The notes: a model not told the origin generated them from the letters alone. Positions 35,491 to 44,423 are shown, counted from the first letter of the stretch. The stretch: DNA of 64,000 bases from Gemmatimonadaceae bacterium (GCA_036504815.1 DASXUN010000025.1:1-64000); one strand, 5' to 3'. A program made the numbers and translations.

Positions 35491-35727
35491 CTAGTGCAAG
35501 GTCCCGGGTTCCGGGAGTGTACCTGAATCAGCGAGCCCGGCGCTCTCCATCAGGGCGCGCAGGTCGTCGAGGGCGATGCGTCCTTCGAGTTGCAGCAGGG
35601 CGCGCTCGATCACCTGCTCGAGCTCCGCCGCATTGAGAATCCCCGCTCCACTGAGGGCGAGCAGGTGGCCCCACGCTTCAGGCGCGAAGCGGCCGCGTTC
35701 GTGCGGACCAAGGACGCGAAAGGTCAT
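35491..35727 (-). CDS. Short Smg/DUF494-like protein upstream of topA
   Basis: 78 aa. The segment RVLGPHERGRFAPEAWGHLL followed by ALSGAGILNAAELEQVIERA and IALDDLRALM resembles the C-terminal half of Smg/DUF494 proteins, which are about 150 aa. The position fits: smg lies next to dprA and topA in proteobacteria, and here the gene is 4 bp before topA. The N-terminal half of the family is missing. Function is unknown. TACCAT stands 5 nt before the ATG. Family assignment is by recalled pattern, not a search. Confidence 0.6.
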   Translation of the reverse strand: MTFRVLGPHERGRFAPEAWGHLLALSGAGILNAAELEQVIERALLQLEGRIALDDLRALMESAGLADSGTLPEPGTLH

Positions 35728-35732
35728 CGTTT

Positions 35733-35738
35733 ATGGTA
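35733..35738 (-). promoter_or_regulatory. TACCAT box 5 nt before the Smg-like ATG (leaderless-type promoter)
   Basis: On the minus strand: TACCAT, AAACG, ATG at 35725-35727. It would drive the smg-topA-trmFO operon. The surrounding 60 bp are AT-richer than the window average. Confidence 0.4.
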
Positions 35739-35803
35739 GTAGACAACTATAGAGGTCGTTCCGACAGTCTACCGACCGTCGGGCCTCAATCCTAGTGTCG
35801 TCC

Positions 35804-36322
35804 TCAACGGCCGGCAAGCGCCAATATCGCCTCGGCCGCCTCCGCTGGCGTCATCGATTCGACGCTAAGCGTATGATCTGCTTGCAGATAGTAGGCCTCA
35901 CGCGCTGTCAATAACGTAGTCAGCGCGGCCAGCGCATCGTCCCCCGCAAGCAACGGACGATGCTTGATCCCGGCCCCGAGGCGCTCCAGCGCGCGAGCCG
36001 GAGAAAGCTGCAGCCAGATGAGCTGCGAGGGGGGGCGGACCAGTTCAACGAGCCCGGACACGGTGATCCAGCCGCCGCCGGGCGCGACCACCGCGGGCGT
36101 TTCGGTCCGCGCGAGACGTTCCGTCGCCGCGCGCTCCAGCGCACGGAATTGCGTCTCGCCGTGGCGAGTGAAGATCTCGCGCACGCTCATCCCCGCCTGC
36201 CTCGTGATCTCGTCGTCGAGGTCAACGAATGGCCACCGCAGCCGGCGGGCCAGCTCGCGGCCGACCGTGGACTTCCCCGCCCCCGGAATGCCGACGAGAA
36301 CGAGATGTGCGGCCGTCGCCAC
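35804..36322 (-). CDS. aroK: Shikimate kinase
   Basis: Phosphorylates shikimate at the 3-hydroxyl, fifth step of the shikimate pathway. 172 aa from a GTG at 36320-36322, one base after the aroC stop. Walker A GIPGAGKSTVG, the shikimate-binding FVDLDDEI, the glycine triplet in VVAPGGGW, and the lid region IKHRPLL are in order. The frame is open upstream inside aroC, but the family N-terminus HLVLVGIPGAGKS fixes the start. It is coupled to aroC and downstream of the pil operon, echoing the pilMNOPQ-aroK linkage of proteobacteria. Confidence 0.93.
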   Translation of the reverse strand: MATAAHLVLVGIPGAGKSTVGRELARRLRWPFVDLDDEITRQAGMSVREIFTRHGETQFRALERAATERLARTETPAVVAPGGGWITVSGLVELVRPPSQLIWLQLSPARALERLGAGIKHRPLLAGDDALAALTTLLTAREAYYLQADHTLSVESMTPAEAAEAILALAGR

Positions 36323-36323
36323 G

Positions 36324-37517
36324 TCAGCCCAGCCGGCTTGCCACGTGCGCCAGGTACGTCTCGAGATTGCGCCGCAATTCGGCCATCGAGTCGCCGCCGA
36401 ACTTCTCGACCATCGCGTCCGCGAGCACAAGCGCGGCCATCGCCTCGGCAATCACGCCCATCGCCGGGACGGCCGTGACGTCGCTGCGCTCGGCCACCGC
36501 CTCGGCGCTCGCGCCCGTCGTCGTGTCGACCGTGCCGAGGGGACGCATCAGCGTGCTGATCGGCTTCATGGCGACCCGAATGACGAGGGGTTCGCCAGTC
36601 GTCATGCCGCCCTCGGTGCCGCCGGCCCGGTTGGTCTTGCGCCGCACGTTGCCGCTGCGCGTGCGCCCCGGGGCCATCTCGATCTCGTCGTGCACCTCGG
36701 CGCCGGTACGACGCGCCGTTTCGAAGCCCAGCCCGAGCTCCACGCCCTTCACCGCGGGGATCGAAAGCATGGCCTGCCCCAACCGGCCGTCGAGGCGCCG
36801 ATCCCAGCTCACGTGCGACCCTAGCCCCACCGGGAGCCCGTCCACCACCACTTCGCAGATGCCGCCCAGGGTGTTCCCGTCCTTCTTGGCCGCATCGATG
36901 CGCGCAATCATCTGCTGCTCGGCCTGCGGGTCGAGCGTGCGCAGGGGCGAGGCATCGGCGGCGGCGTTCAGGTCGACGGGGAGAACGTCGGGGCGCTGGG
37001 CATCGATGCCGCCGAGATGCACCAGGTGCGAGCCGACGGTGACGTCGCATTCGGCGAGCAGGCGGCGCGCGATGGCGCCCGCGGCGACGCGCGCGGTCGT
37101 CTCGCGCGCGGACGCGCGCTCCAGGATGTCACGCGCGTCGTCGCGGTCGTACTTCAGCAGGCCGGACAGGTCGGCGTGCCCGGGGCGCGGGCGGTGCACG
37201 GCGCGCTTGCGCGCGCCGGCCGAGTCCTCGTCACGCGGCGCCGGGTCCATGATCTCCTGCCAGTTCTTCCAGTCGCGATTGCGAATGAGCATGGCGACGG
37301 GTGAACCCAGCGTTTCACCGGCCCGCACGCCCGAGAGGAATTCGACCTCGTCGCGCTCGATCTGCATGCGGCGCCCGCGGCCGTAGCCTTGCTGCCGTCG
37401 CGCAAGATCGATGTTGACCTGCTCGGCGAGGAGGGAGAGGCCGGCGGGAACGCCTTCAACAATCGAGACCAGCGCGGGGCCGTGGGATTCGCCGGCTGTG
37501 GTGAAGCGGATTGTCAC
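36324..37517 (-). CDS. aroC: Chorismate synthase
   Basis: Converts 5-enolpyruvylshikimate-3-phosphate to chorismate with reduced FMN. 397 aa from a GTG at 37515-37517, which begins VTIRFTTAGESHGPALVSIV, the conserved family start; an upstream ATG would add 19 codons of repeat-derived sequence. Other motifs: RRQQGYGRGRRMQIERDEVE, GSPVAMLIRNRDWKNW, and RPGHADLSG. The last 150 residues hold GGTEGGMTTGEPLVIRVAMK and PISTLMRPLGTVD. It is followed after 1 bp by aroK. Confidence 0.95.
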   Translation of the reverse strand: MTIRFTTAGESHGPALVSIVEGVPAGLSLLAEQVNIDLARRQQGYGRGRRMQIERDEVEFLSGVRAGETLGSPVAMLIRNRDWKNWQEIMDPAPRDEDSAGARKRAVHRPRPGHADLSGLLKYDRDDARDILERASARETTARVAAGAIARRLLAECDVTVGSHLVHLGGIDAQRPDVLPVDLNAAADASPLRTLDPQAEQQMIARIDAAKKDGNTLGGICEVVVDGLPVGLGSHVSWDRRLDGRLGQAMLSIPAVKGVELGLGFETARRTGAEVHDEIEMAPGRTRSGNVRRKTNRAGGTEGGMTTGEPLVIRVAMKPISTLMRPLGTVDTTTGASAEAVAERSDVTAVPAMGVIAEAMAALVLADAMVEKFGGDSMAELRRNLETYLAHVASRLG

Positions 37518-37522
37518 GGTAG

Positions 37523-37556
37523 GGATGGCGGATGGCGGATGGCGGATGGCCGATGG
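37523..37556. repeat. GATGGCG heptamer array upstream of aroC
   Basis: About four to five tandem copies of the 7-bp unit GATGGCG (with one GATGGCC) between the aroC start and the hairpin that follows pilQ. Confidence 0.7.
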
Positions 37557-37558
37557 CA

Positions 37559-37589
37559 GAGCGGGGGCGGCCACCGGCCGCCCCCGCTC
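37559..37589. terminator. Strong hairpin after pilQ
   Basis: A perfect 14-bp GC-rich stem, GAGCGGGGGCGGCC / GGCCGCCCCCGCTC with loop ACC, 26 bp after the pilQ stop. No T-tract follows on the minus strand, so it may only slow transcription into aroC. Confidence 0.55.
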
Positions 37590-37615
37590 AAACTAACAAC
37601 CCAGACCCGATCCCG

Positions 37616-39538
37616 TTACGGCTTCCTGGTGTCCCGTTGGGGCCGGACGATCTCGCCGTCATCGAGGATGTGCGGCGTGATCAGGATGATGAGGTCCTGC
37701 TTGCGCTCGACCGTGTCAGTCTCGCTGAACAGCCGGCCGATCAGCGGGAGCGAGCTGAGGATCGGAATGCCGGTGCGGTTCTTGGAGACCGACGTCTGGG
37801 TCAGGCCACCGATCACCGCGGTCTCGCCGTCGCCGACGAGCACCTCATTCTTCGAGTTGCGCTTGTTCGTGTTTGGCCCCGCCGACGTGATCTGGACAAG
37901 CTGCTCCTGCGACGCCGTCACGATCAGGTTGAGCTGGCGGTTGGCGGTGACGCGCGGCGTCACCGTCAGGGTGATGCCGATCTCCTTCGTCTGGATCTGC
38001 GGCGCCACCGAGTTGATCTGTCCGGCCGGCACCGGCGGCGTGAGCAGGTACGACAGGGTCGAGCCGGAGAAGAGCGTCGCCTCGGTGTTGTCGAGGGTCG
38101 TGATGCTCGGCTCCGCCTGGATGTCGGAGAGCTGCTCCTGCGACAGTGCGTCGAGGAAGGACGTCAGGTTGAACCCGCCGATCGCCATGTTGTAGATGAG
38201 GCTGACGGCGGCGTCGGTCTTGTACTGGCGCCCGGCGTTGGCGATGCCGGTGAACGCGTCACCGGTGAGGTCCACGCGGAAGTCGCCGGGGACCACGGTG
38301 TTGTTCACGATGCGCGGAACGAGCTTGTTCTGGAACGTGGTGCTCGTGCCGAGGTCGTAGCTGATGCCGAGCTTCTCCGTCCCCGTGCGGTCCACCGCGA
38401 TGATCTTCGCCTTGATGGCGACGAGCGGCGTGCGGACATCGAGGTCCTTGATGAAGCCCATGACGTCACTGAGGCGCGCCTGGGTCTCGGTGATGATCAG
38501 CGAGTTGGTCTTCTCGTCGGTGGTCACCGAACCGCGGCCGCAGCCAGCGGTGGAGATGGACGTCGCGCCCGGAGCGGCACCGGCGGCACCCGCCGCCGCG
38601 GCATCGGCACCCGCCGCGGCCGGCGCCGGCGCCGGCGCGCCGCCCTTGCTGCACCCTGCATTCAGCAGGCCCATGATGGTCGTGGCCAGCGTTCCCGCCT
38701 TGGCATAGTTCACCTGGACGATCTGGCTGACCAGCGGTTCCTGCCCCTGACGGTCGGAAATGTTCTTGTAGCTGTCGACCGTGATGATGCCCGACGTGTC
38801 TTCGATGGCGGTCAGGCCGGCCGACGAGAGGATGGCGGCGAGCGCCACATCCCACGGCTTGTCCTTGATCTCCATGAAACCGATTTTCGTGTTGGCCACG
38901 CCGGCGCCAGCGACGATCGTCTTGTTGGCAAAGGTCGCGAACGATCCAATGACGTCGCGGATTTCGGTGTCCTTCTCGTACGTCACCGTGATGCGCGGCT
39001 GCTCGTACGCCGACGACGCGGCGGGCGCCGCGGGCTTCACCGGCCCGGCCTGCGGCTGGGCCTCGACCGCGCGCGGCGCGGCGGCCGGCGCTGGCGTGGC
39101 CGCGTTGCCGCCCAGGTGCCACGCGGCAAACTGGTCCGGCCCGCTGACCGCGATGCGCACGTCGTGCTCGCCGCGGATCACCGAGTAGTCGCGTGGCCCG
39201 TCGATGTCGAGCACGAGCCGCACGACGTCCGGCTTGGTCTGGGCCACGCGGACGTTGATGATGCCGCCGCGCGAGACCTTGTCGTAGAAGCGCGCGGGGG
39301 CGGTCAGCGTGGCGCCGCGGAAGTCGACGACGATGCGCCGCGGGTTATTGAGCGTGAAGTCGACGACGTCCACCGCTCCCTCGATGGCCACCACCACTTC
39401 GGCGCGCCCGGCGGCAGGCACGACGCTGAGCGCCGTCACCGACGAAGGTGCACGCGGCGTCTCCGACGCGGCGGTGGCGCTTCGCGCGCCGACGGTCAGC
39501 GCGGCCGCGATCGCGGCCAGCTGGAAGACTCGCCTCAT
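37616..39538 (-). CDS. pilQ: Type IV pilus secretin PilQ
   Basis: Outer-membrane channel through which the pilus passes. 640 aa. A signal peptide (MRRVFQLAAIAAALTVGARSATA) is followed by one AMIN domain (about 35-130, with VVDFTLNNPRRIVVDF) that binds peptidoglycan, then N0/N1 domains and the secretin barrel near the end: EVLVGDGETAVIGGL, then GIPILSSLPLIGRLFSE and LIILITPHIL. A Gly/Ala-rich linker interrupts the N1 part around residues 295-325. Only one AMIN domain is clear. Last gene of pilMNOPQ; its ATG overlaps the pilP stop as ATGA. Confidence 0.95.
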   Translation of the reverse strand: MRRVFQLAAIAAALTVGARSATAASETPRAPSSVTALSVVPAAGRAEVVVAIEGAVDVVDFTLNNPRRIVVDFRGATLTAPARFYDKVSRGGIINVRVAQTKPDVVRLVLDIDGPRDYSVIRGEHDVRIAVSGPDQFAAWHLGGNAATPAPAAAPRAVEAQPQAGPVKPAAPAASSAYEQPRITVTYEKDTEIRDVIGSFATFANKTIVAGAGVANTKIGFMEIKDKPWDVALAAILSSAGLTAIEDTSGIITVDSYKNISDRQGQEPLVSQIVQVNYAKAGTLATTIMGLLNAGCSKGGAPAPAPAAAGADAAAAGAAGAAPGATSISTAGCGRGSVTTDEKTNSLIITETQARLSDVMGFIKDLDVRTPLVAIKAKIIAVDRTGTEKLGISYDLGTSTTFQNKLVPRIVNNTVVPGDFRVDLTGDAFTGIANAGRQYKTDAAVSLIYNMAIGGFNLTSFLDALSQEQLSDIQAEPSITTLDNTEATLFSGSTLSYLLTPPVPAGQINSVAPQIQTKEIGITLTVTPRVTANRQLNLIVTASQEQLVQITSAGPNTNKRNSKNEVLVGDGETAVIGGLTQTSVSKNRTGIPILSSLPLIGRLFSETDTVERKQDLIILITPHILDDGEIVRPQRDTRKP

Positions 39539-40140
39539 GGCTTCCCCTTGGTCTGCTGGGTCTGCTGCGTAGTGTTCAGCTTCAGGACTTCCTGACGGCT
39601 GAACCCATACTCTTCGATGGTCAGTACGACTTCCTGCGGCCGGATCTGCGACACCCGCGCCCGGCCGAGCTTCTGCCCGGGCTTGGCGCGATACTGCTGA
39701 CTGGTGGTGACGTCCCGCATCACCGCCACCGAGTTGCGCCCCGCCGGATCATAGATGACGCCGACGAGCTTGAGGTCGGCGACCAGCGGCCGGATCTCGC
39801 CGGTTTCGATGGGCGACGAGAATGGATCGCGCCGCCCTTCGCTCACGTAGGCGAAGACCTCGCGCTCGAAAGTGATGCGGTTGGAGTCCTTGGCGGCCGC
39901 GACCGGCCCCACCGAGCCGGGCGTCGGCTTCGCGGGCGCCTTGACCGCCGGCTTGGCCGCCGGCTTGGCCGCCGGCTTGGCCGCTTGCGTCCCCGGGCTG
40001 GCCGCGGCCGTCTGCGCGTTGGTCGCCGCGACGTTCTTCCGGGCCTGCTCAATGGGCTTCTTGATGGACGGCGGCAGCTGCGCCGACGCGATGGACGCGC
40101 CGGCCAGCACCGCGAGGAACACGCTCGCGCGTCGCATCAT
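39535..40140 (-). CDS. pilP: Type IV pilus assembly protein PilP-like
   Basis: 201 aa. PilP links the inner-membrane PilMNO complex to the secretin. It has an N-terminal signal (MMRRASVFLAVLAGASIASAQ) without a lipobox cysteine, so it may not be a lipoprotein as in Pseudomonas. The linker (about 50-75) is AKPAAKPAAKPAV-type, encoded by a 12-bp DNA repeat near 39950-39985. The PilP domain follows: GRRDPFSSP, then LKLVGVIYDPAGRNSVAVM and KPGQKLGRARVSQIRPQEV. It overlaps pilO and pilQ by 4 bp each. Confidence 0.88.
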   Translation of the reverse strand: MMRRASVFLAVLAGASIASAQLPPSIKKPIEQARKNVAATNAQTAAASPGTQAAKPAAKPAAKPAVKAPAKPTPGSVGPVAAAKDSNRITFEREVFAYVSEGRRDPFSSPIETGEIRPLVADLKLVGVIYDPAGRNSVAVMRDVTTSQQYRAKPGQKLGRARVSQIRPQEVVLTIEEYGFSRQEVLKLNTTQQTQQTKGKP

Positions 40141-40781
40141 CCCTTCCTCCCCGGTTTGGGAGGAGCGCCGTTGCCGTTGTCGTCCGTCAGCGACGTCTTC
40201 ACCGCGTACGCCTGGATGATGAAGTTCGCCTGCAGCGGCACGCGGTCGGGCGACGCCTGCATCTTGGCCCCGGCGCCGCCGGCAACCCCCGAGATCTGCA
40301 GCGTCAGGCCGAGCGGCGCGACGATCCGCGTCATGGACGCGATGCTCGTGAGCAGCTCGCCGATTTCGTGGTAGTCGCCGATGGCGCGCAGCTTGTAGCG
40401 ATAGGTGTCGAACTGCTCGCCCTGGATCACGGGCTCCGGCTCGATGTAGCCAATCTCGAGACCGACGCGGCGCGCCGCCGTCGAGACCTGCTCGAGCAGG
40501 GCCGGCACTTCGTTGCCCGCCGGCACCAGCGTGCGCATCAGCTCGAGGTTGGCGCGGAGGCGCTGCGATTCGGCGCGAATGGTCGCGACCGAGCCGCGCG
40601 CGAGCTGCGCCTTGGCGCGCTGGTTGCCCGCGTCGAGCGAATCGACGTGCGTGGCGATCGTCGCGAGCGACTCCTGCTTGGGCGAAAAGACAAAATACCA
40701 GTACGCGCCCGCCCCGATCACGCCGAGGAAGGCGAGGAGGAAGAGCAGCTGGTCGCGTTGGTTCGTTGGGAGTCCGGCCAT
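40137..40781 (-). CDS. pilO: Type IV pilus assembly protein PilO
   Basis: 214 aa inner-membrane protein. A short cytoplasmic start (MAGLPTNQRDQLLF) is followed by one membrane helix (LLAFLGVIGAGAYWYFVF), a periplasmic coiled coil (residues 35-85), then the ferredoxin-like domain with LVPAGNEVPALLEQVSTAA and YRYKLRAIGDYHEIGELLTSI, characteristic of PilO. It forms a heterodimer with PilN. Overlaps pilP by 4 bp and follows pilN after 3 bp. Confidence 0.93.
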   Translation of the reverse strand: MAGLPTNQRDQLLFLLAFLGVIGAGAYWYFVFSPKQESLATIATHVDSLDAGNQRAKAQLARGSVATIRAESQRLRANLELMRTLVPAGNEVPALLEQVSTAARRVGLEIGYIEPEPVIQGEQFDTYRYKLRAIGDYHEIGELLTSIASMTRIVAPLGLTLQISGVAGGAGAKMQASPDRVPLQANFIIQAYAVKTSLTDDNGNGAPPKPGRKG

Positions 40782-40784
40782 GGG

Positions 40785-41537
40785 CTACCTCACCGACACG
40801 GTGAACGGCACCGTACGCAGCACCGTGGGATCGGGCTTCTCGTACTGCAGGTCGAGGCGGAACTCGGTCGCTTCCTTGCCCTGCTGCATGATCACGTCGC
40901 TGCGCACGAGCGTCACGTTCATCAGGAACGGCGACGCCTCGAGCGCCTTCATGAACCGCGTCAGCGCCTGGATGTCGACCGTGTTGCCGACCACCTGCAG
41001 CCGCAGCACGTTGTCGTCCTCCGACGCCGGCACCGGCGCGCCGCCGGGCCCCTTCTTGGGCGCGGCCTTCGACACGCCGGCCTGCACCTCGGGCGGATCG
41101 GTCGACACGGTGCTGGTCTGCACGACCGAGCGCAGCCACACGTACGGCGGCATGGCCCGGCTGATTTCGTCGAGGATGTGCGGCCAGATGAGGCGCGTGC
41201 CGTCGATCGCCGAGATGACGGCGATCTGGCGCTGCACCGAGTCACGCTGCGCCTCGGCCTTCGACCGTTCGGCGATGACCGACGCATAGCGCGTGGAGTC
41301 CTGCACCGCCTTCTGCTCACGCTCGGTGAGCGACGACTCGCGGTTGGACTGGTAGAACCACATGGCGCCGATGGCGAGGAGGCCCACCGCCACGCCGCCG
41401 ATGGCGGCCATGAGCCACGGATCGCGCACGCGCGACGAGAAATCCTTGAACACCTCGCCGACGCTGCCGAGGTTGAACGAGGAACCCCCGCTCCGCGTCT
41501 TCTTGCGCGCGCCGGGTAGGAGATTGATTTCAATCAT
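40785..41537 (-). CDS. pilN: Type IV pilus assembly protein PilN
   Basis: 250 aa. The cytoplasmic N-terminus starts MIEINLLPGARKK, the conserved PilN motif that binds PilM. A membrane helix (PWLMAAIGGVAVGLLAIGAM) near residue 45 and a periplasmic coiled coil follow, then the globular domain. A Pro/Gly-rich stretch around residues 165-185 makes it longer than the common 180-200 aa. It lies 19 bp after pilM and 3 bp before pilO. Confidence 0.92.
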   Translation of the reverse strand: MIEINLLPGARKKTRSGGSSFNLGSVGEVFKDFSSRVRDPWLMAAIGGVAVGLLAIGAMWFYQSNRESSLTEREQKAVQDSTRYASVIAERSKAEAQRDSVQRQIAVISAIDGTRLIWPHILDEISRAMPPYVWLRSVVQTSTVSTDPPEVQAGVSKAAPKKGPGGAPVPASEDDNVLRLQVVGNTVDIQALTRFMKALEASPFLMNVTLVRSDVIMQQGKEATEFRLDLQYEKPDPTVLRTVPFTVSVR

Positions 41538-41556
41538 GATGCGCTCTGGGCCCGGG

Positions 41557-42600
41557 TCAGGCGGGCTGGCGCAGCGCCAGACCGATAGGGAGCATCAGCA
41601 GGGGCGCTACTTCGTCCGTGACGAGGGGATCAAAGGCCCCGTCGCGGACCCGCAGGTTGGCCAGAGGATTGGCGTGCTCGACTTGCACGCGCAGGCGCGC
41701 CGCAAGCACGTCGGAGAGCCCAGGAATGCGCGAACCGCCGCCGCACATGTAGACCGCGCGCATCGGCGCGGCATTGCGCGACGACGACGCCAGGAAGGCG
41801 GCGGCGCGCTCGATGCCGACGGCGATTTCCTCGCCGCGCCCTTCGAGCACCGCGTCGAGGTGCGGCGAGCGGTCGTAGCCCTCGAGGAGTTGCGACGCCT
41901 CATCCGCCCCCAGTCCGCGCTCGCGCTGCAGGTCCTCGCGGAACCGGCGCGTGCCGACCGACAGGTCACGGGTGAGGATCGGCACGCCCTCGTCGAGGAT
42001 GTTGATGTTCGTGACTTCGTGCCCGATGTTGACCAGGCCGACGACCCCCTGCATCGCGTCGGGATAGCTCAGCTCGAACGCGTTGTGCAGCGCGAAGGCG
42101 TCGACGTCCACGACCGCCGGGTTGAGCCCCGCATCGGCGAGCAGCCGCAGCTTGGCCTCGACCAGCTCGCGCTTGGCGGCCACCAGCAGCACGCTCATCT
42201 CGGGGCCGTCGCCGGCCGGATCGAGGATCTGGAAGTCCAGTTCCACCGATTCCATGTCGAACGGCACGTGCTGTTCCGCCTCCCAGCGCATCAGCTCGCG
42301 CGCCTGCTGCTCCTTCACGCGTTCGATCTGGATCTTCTTGATGATGACGTCGCGGCCGCCCACGGCGGCGACGACGTCCTTGGCCGTGACGCCGGCCGCC
42401 TGCATCGTGGCCTGAATCGCGTCGGCGACGATCTGGGGATCCATCACCTCTCCCTCGACGATCGCGTCGGCGAGGAGGGGAGTGATGGCCACCTTCATCA
42501 GCTCAGGCTCGGTGCGGGAATGGTCAATCACGGCCACCTTGACGAGGCCGGATCCGACATCGAGCCCTACTGAGGTCTTCTTGCGACCGAAGAGCGCCAT
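41557..42600 (-). CDS. pilM: Type IV pilus assembly protein PilM (actin-like ATPase)
   Basis: 347 aa from the ATG at 42598-42600. Actin-like cytoplasmic protein that binds the PilN N-terminus at the base of the machine. The phosphate-1 motif VGLDVGSGLVKVAVID and the phosphate-2/adenosine region VVGLVNIGHEVTNINIL and VYMCGGGSRIPGL are present. The first residues MALFGRKK are typical. First gene of the operon; the 280 bp upstream contain its promoter. Confidence 0.95.
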   Translation of the reverse strand: MALFGRKKTSVGLDVGSGLVKVAVIDHSRTEPELMKVAITPLLADAIVEGEVMDPQIVADAIQATMQAAGVTAKDVVAAVGGRDVIIKKIQIERVKEQQARELMRWEAEQHVPFDMESVELDFQILDPAGDGPEMSVLLVAAKRELVEAKLRLLADAGLNPAVVDVDAFALHNAFELSYPDAMQGVVGLVNIGHEVTNINILDEGVPILTRDLSVGTRRFREDLQRERGLGADEASQLLEGYDRSPHLDAVLEGRGEEIAVGIERAAAFLASSSRNAAPMRAVYMCGGGSRIPGLSDVLAARLRVQVEHANPLANLRVRDGAFDPLVTDEVAPLLMLPIGLALRQPA

Positions 42601-42880
42601 CTGCGAACCGGCCCTCAGGCGAGGAGTGCGATCAGGCAACCGCGCACCGCGCGGCATCCCGACGATGGACCACGTGTTCGCGTGCTGGAACCGCAAAGTT
42701 GCAGACGGTTACCGCACGCGGTCAATAGTTGTAACACGCGCAAATTGCTGGCTTGGCTTGCAGTTACGCCAACTCAGCAATCCGCGGCATCACCCCCAAC
42801 CCCTGACCTGACAGTCGGGTACGGCGAGGGTTCCGCCCCATTATCACGAGCGGGGGTGGATATAGGTAACAGCCCGGGCG
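42601..42880. other. Intergenic region upstream of pilM
   Basis: 280 bp between the pilM start and the last minor-pilin-like gene. The middle, about 42700-42790, is AT-richer than its surroundings and contains TTGACC and other box-like words on the minus strand, but no pair with correct spacing convinced me. It probably holds the pilMNOPQ promoter. No ORF, RNA or clear repeat is seen. Confidence 0.5.
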
Positions 42881-43330
42881 TCACCTTGATGGCAACCGGA
42901 TCCATCCGGCCGCCGTGGCGGAGGCCCAGCGACCGCGGCCGACCGAGTCGGGAATCCACCTCACGAGCAGCCGATACGACGCACGTGCGGTCCCCTGGAC
43001 CAGCGGTGCCCCCGCCTCCAATTCGACAAGGGCGTAGGGCGCCGCCGCGCCGATCAGGCGCCACGACGCCTGCGCTCGCCCGGCGCGGCTGGTCCCGCTT
43101 CCAATGAGCGCACCCGGAATCATCCCGTCGCAGCAGGTGCTGTCCGGTGCGAACGCCAGCGCCGCGGCGCCGCCGCTCGCCGCCGCCACCGCCAACTCGG
43201 CGCGCGCGACGTCCAGCGCCGCTTGGCGGGTGGCCAGCAGGGCGCGCTGGGCGCTGACGGCCACAGACATCGCCATGACGAGCAGGGCGGCCAGCACCAC
43301 GGGGAGCGCAAACCCGTGGGCGCGGCTCAC
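42881..43330 (-). CDS. Pilus-assembly (PilX-like) small membrane-anchored protein
   Basis: 149 aa from a GTG at 43328-43330 overlapping the preceding gene as GTGA. It starts VSRAHGFALPVVLAALLVMA, a hydrophobic N-terminus after a short basic leader as in PilX/GspK-type minor pilins, though the usual Glu at +5 of the mature protein is absent. Two adjacent cysteines (STCCDG) follow. It is last of three minor-pilin-like genes below pilA. The assignment rests on context and the N-terminus. Confidence 0.65.
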   Translation of the reverse strand: MSRAHGFALPVVLAALLVMAMSVAVSAQRALLATRQAALDVARAELAVAAASGGAAALAFAPDSTCCDGMIPGALIGSGTSRAGRAQASWRLIGAAAPYALVELEAGAPLVQGTARASYRLLVRWIPDSVGRGRWASATAAGWIRLPSR

Positions 43331-44082
43331 GGCGCGGGGCCCACGGGAAGGCGTGCCGCGCGCTCCGATTTCCGCCCGGCCACGCTGGTCCGAACGGCGA
43401 CGTCCACGGCGAGTGTTCGTCCATCGGCGCGCGGGACGATGCGGAGTTCCAGGCCGCGCTGCACGGGCGGGGCGAGCGGCCCGGCGATGGGTTGCGCCGC
43501 CCCGCAGGTGGGCGTGCACGAGCGCTCCCCGAACCACCAGGTTCCGTCGCCCGCCCGGTACTGCGTGTACCGGACCACGCGCCAGACGCGCACGGGAACC
43601 GCAAGCGCCGGGACGGTCGTCGGGACCACGGCGCCTAGCAGGAGCCGCGTCCCACCGGCCGGGCAGGAGGCCGAGGCCTGCTGGGTGCCCACGGCCGCGA
43701 TCGTGGCGCGCCACTCCGCGTGCAGGCTGGTATCCACCAGCGCGAGGGAATCACCGGCCCGGGCGGGACTCCACCATGCCTCCGACGCCGACACAATCAG
43801 GCGCGCGGCATCGTGATCGCACGCGCGGGCGAACAGGCGCAGCGACGCCAGGTCCAGCGCGGTGTCGCCCAGCACCGCGACGGTCCCCGCGGCATGGTTC
43901 ACCTCGGCACGCAGCACCTCGTGGACCTCCCGGACGATCTCGTCGGCCCGCGCCTGCGCTGTGCGGTCACGCTGCAGACGAACCTGCTGCACGAGGCCGC
44001 GCGTCACGGCCGCCAAAATCACGGCTCCCAGCGCGAGGGAGACCAGCAGCTCCGCAAGTCCCATCCCCCGTCGTGATCTCAT
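43327..44082 (-). CDS. Minor pilin, PilW-like
   Basis: 251 aa from the ATG at 44080-44082, overlapping the previous gene as ATGA. The prepilin leader MRSRRGMG is followed by LAELLVSLALGAVILAAV, with the Glu of the mature N-terminus, so it should be cleaved by the prepilin peptidase and enter the pilus or its initiation complex. Later parts contain cysteine pairs (ACDHD, ASCPAGG, RSCTPTCG). Length and position suit PilW. No PilB, PilC, PilD or PilT gene lies in the window. Confidence 0.78.
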   Translation of the reverse strand: MRSRRGMGLAELLVSLALGAVILAAVTRGLVQQVRLQRDRTAQARADEIVREVHEVLRAEVNHAAGTVAVLGDTALDLASLRLFARACDHDAARLIVSASEAWWSPARAGDSLALVDTSLHAEWRATIAAVGTQQASASCPAGGTRLLLGAVVPTTVPALAVPVRVWRVVRYTQYRAGDGTWWFGERSCTPTCGAAQPIAGPLAPPVQRGLELRIVPRADGRTLAVDVAVRTSVAGRKSERAARLPVGPAP

Positions 44083-44423
44083 GGTTCGCAGCCGATGGTC
44101 GCCTGCAGGCCGCGCGCGAGCGCGGGGCGCGCCGGGACTTCGATCGTGTCGCGAAACGCGAACTGCCCATTGGCCGTCGCCACGGTCCACCGCTCCCGGA
44201 TCCCGTCCCCCTGCGCCACCCCGGACAGGGCGGCGCCGCAGGATCGGCCCTGCAGCGAATCGAGACGCGCGATGATGGCGGCCGCCACGCGATGTCGCAG
44301 GCGTGCGTCCCCTTCGAGCCGCGCCAGCGCGCCGGCGGCGCGCACGTAGGCGGCGAGTCCGACGGTGAGGAGCACGAGCGCCGTGAGGAGCTCAACGACG
44401 GAGAAGGCTCGGCGATTGGTCAT
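44079..44423 (-). CDS. Minor pilin, PilV/PilI-like
   Basis: 114 aa with a type IV prepilin N-terminus: leader MTNRRA, then FSVVELLTALVLLTVGLAAY with Glu at position 5 of the mature form. Two cysteines (GRSCGAAL and TIGCEP) may form a disulphide. It starts the three-gene minor-pilin set and overlaps the PilW-like gene by 4 bp. Probably transcribed separately from pilA because a strong hairpin lies between. Confidence 0.78.
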   Translation of the reverse strand: MTNRRAFSVVELLTALVLLTVGLAAYVRAAGALARLEGDARLRHRVAAAIIARLDSLQGRSCGAALSGVAQGDGIRERWTVATANGQFAFRDTIEVPARPALARGLQATIGCEP

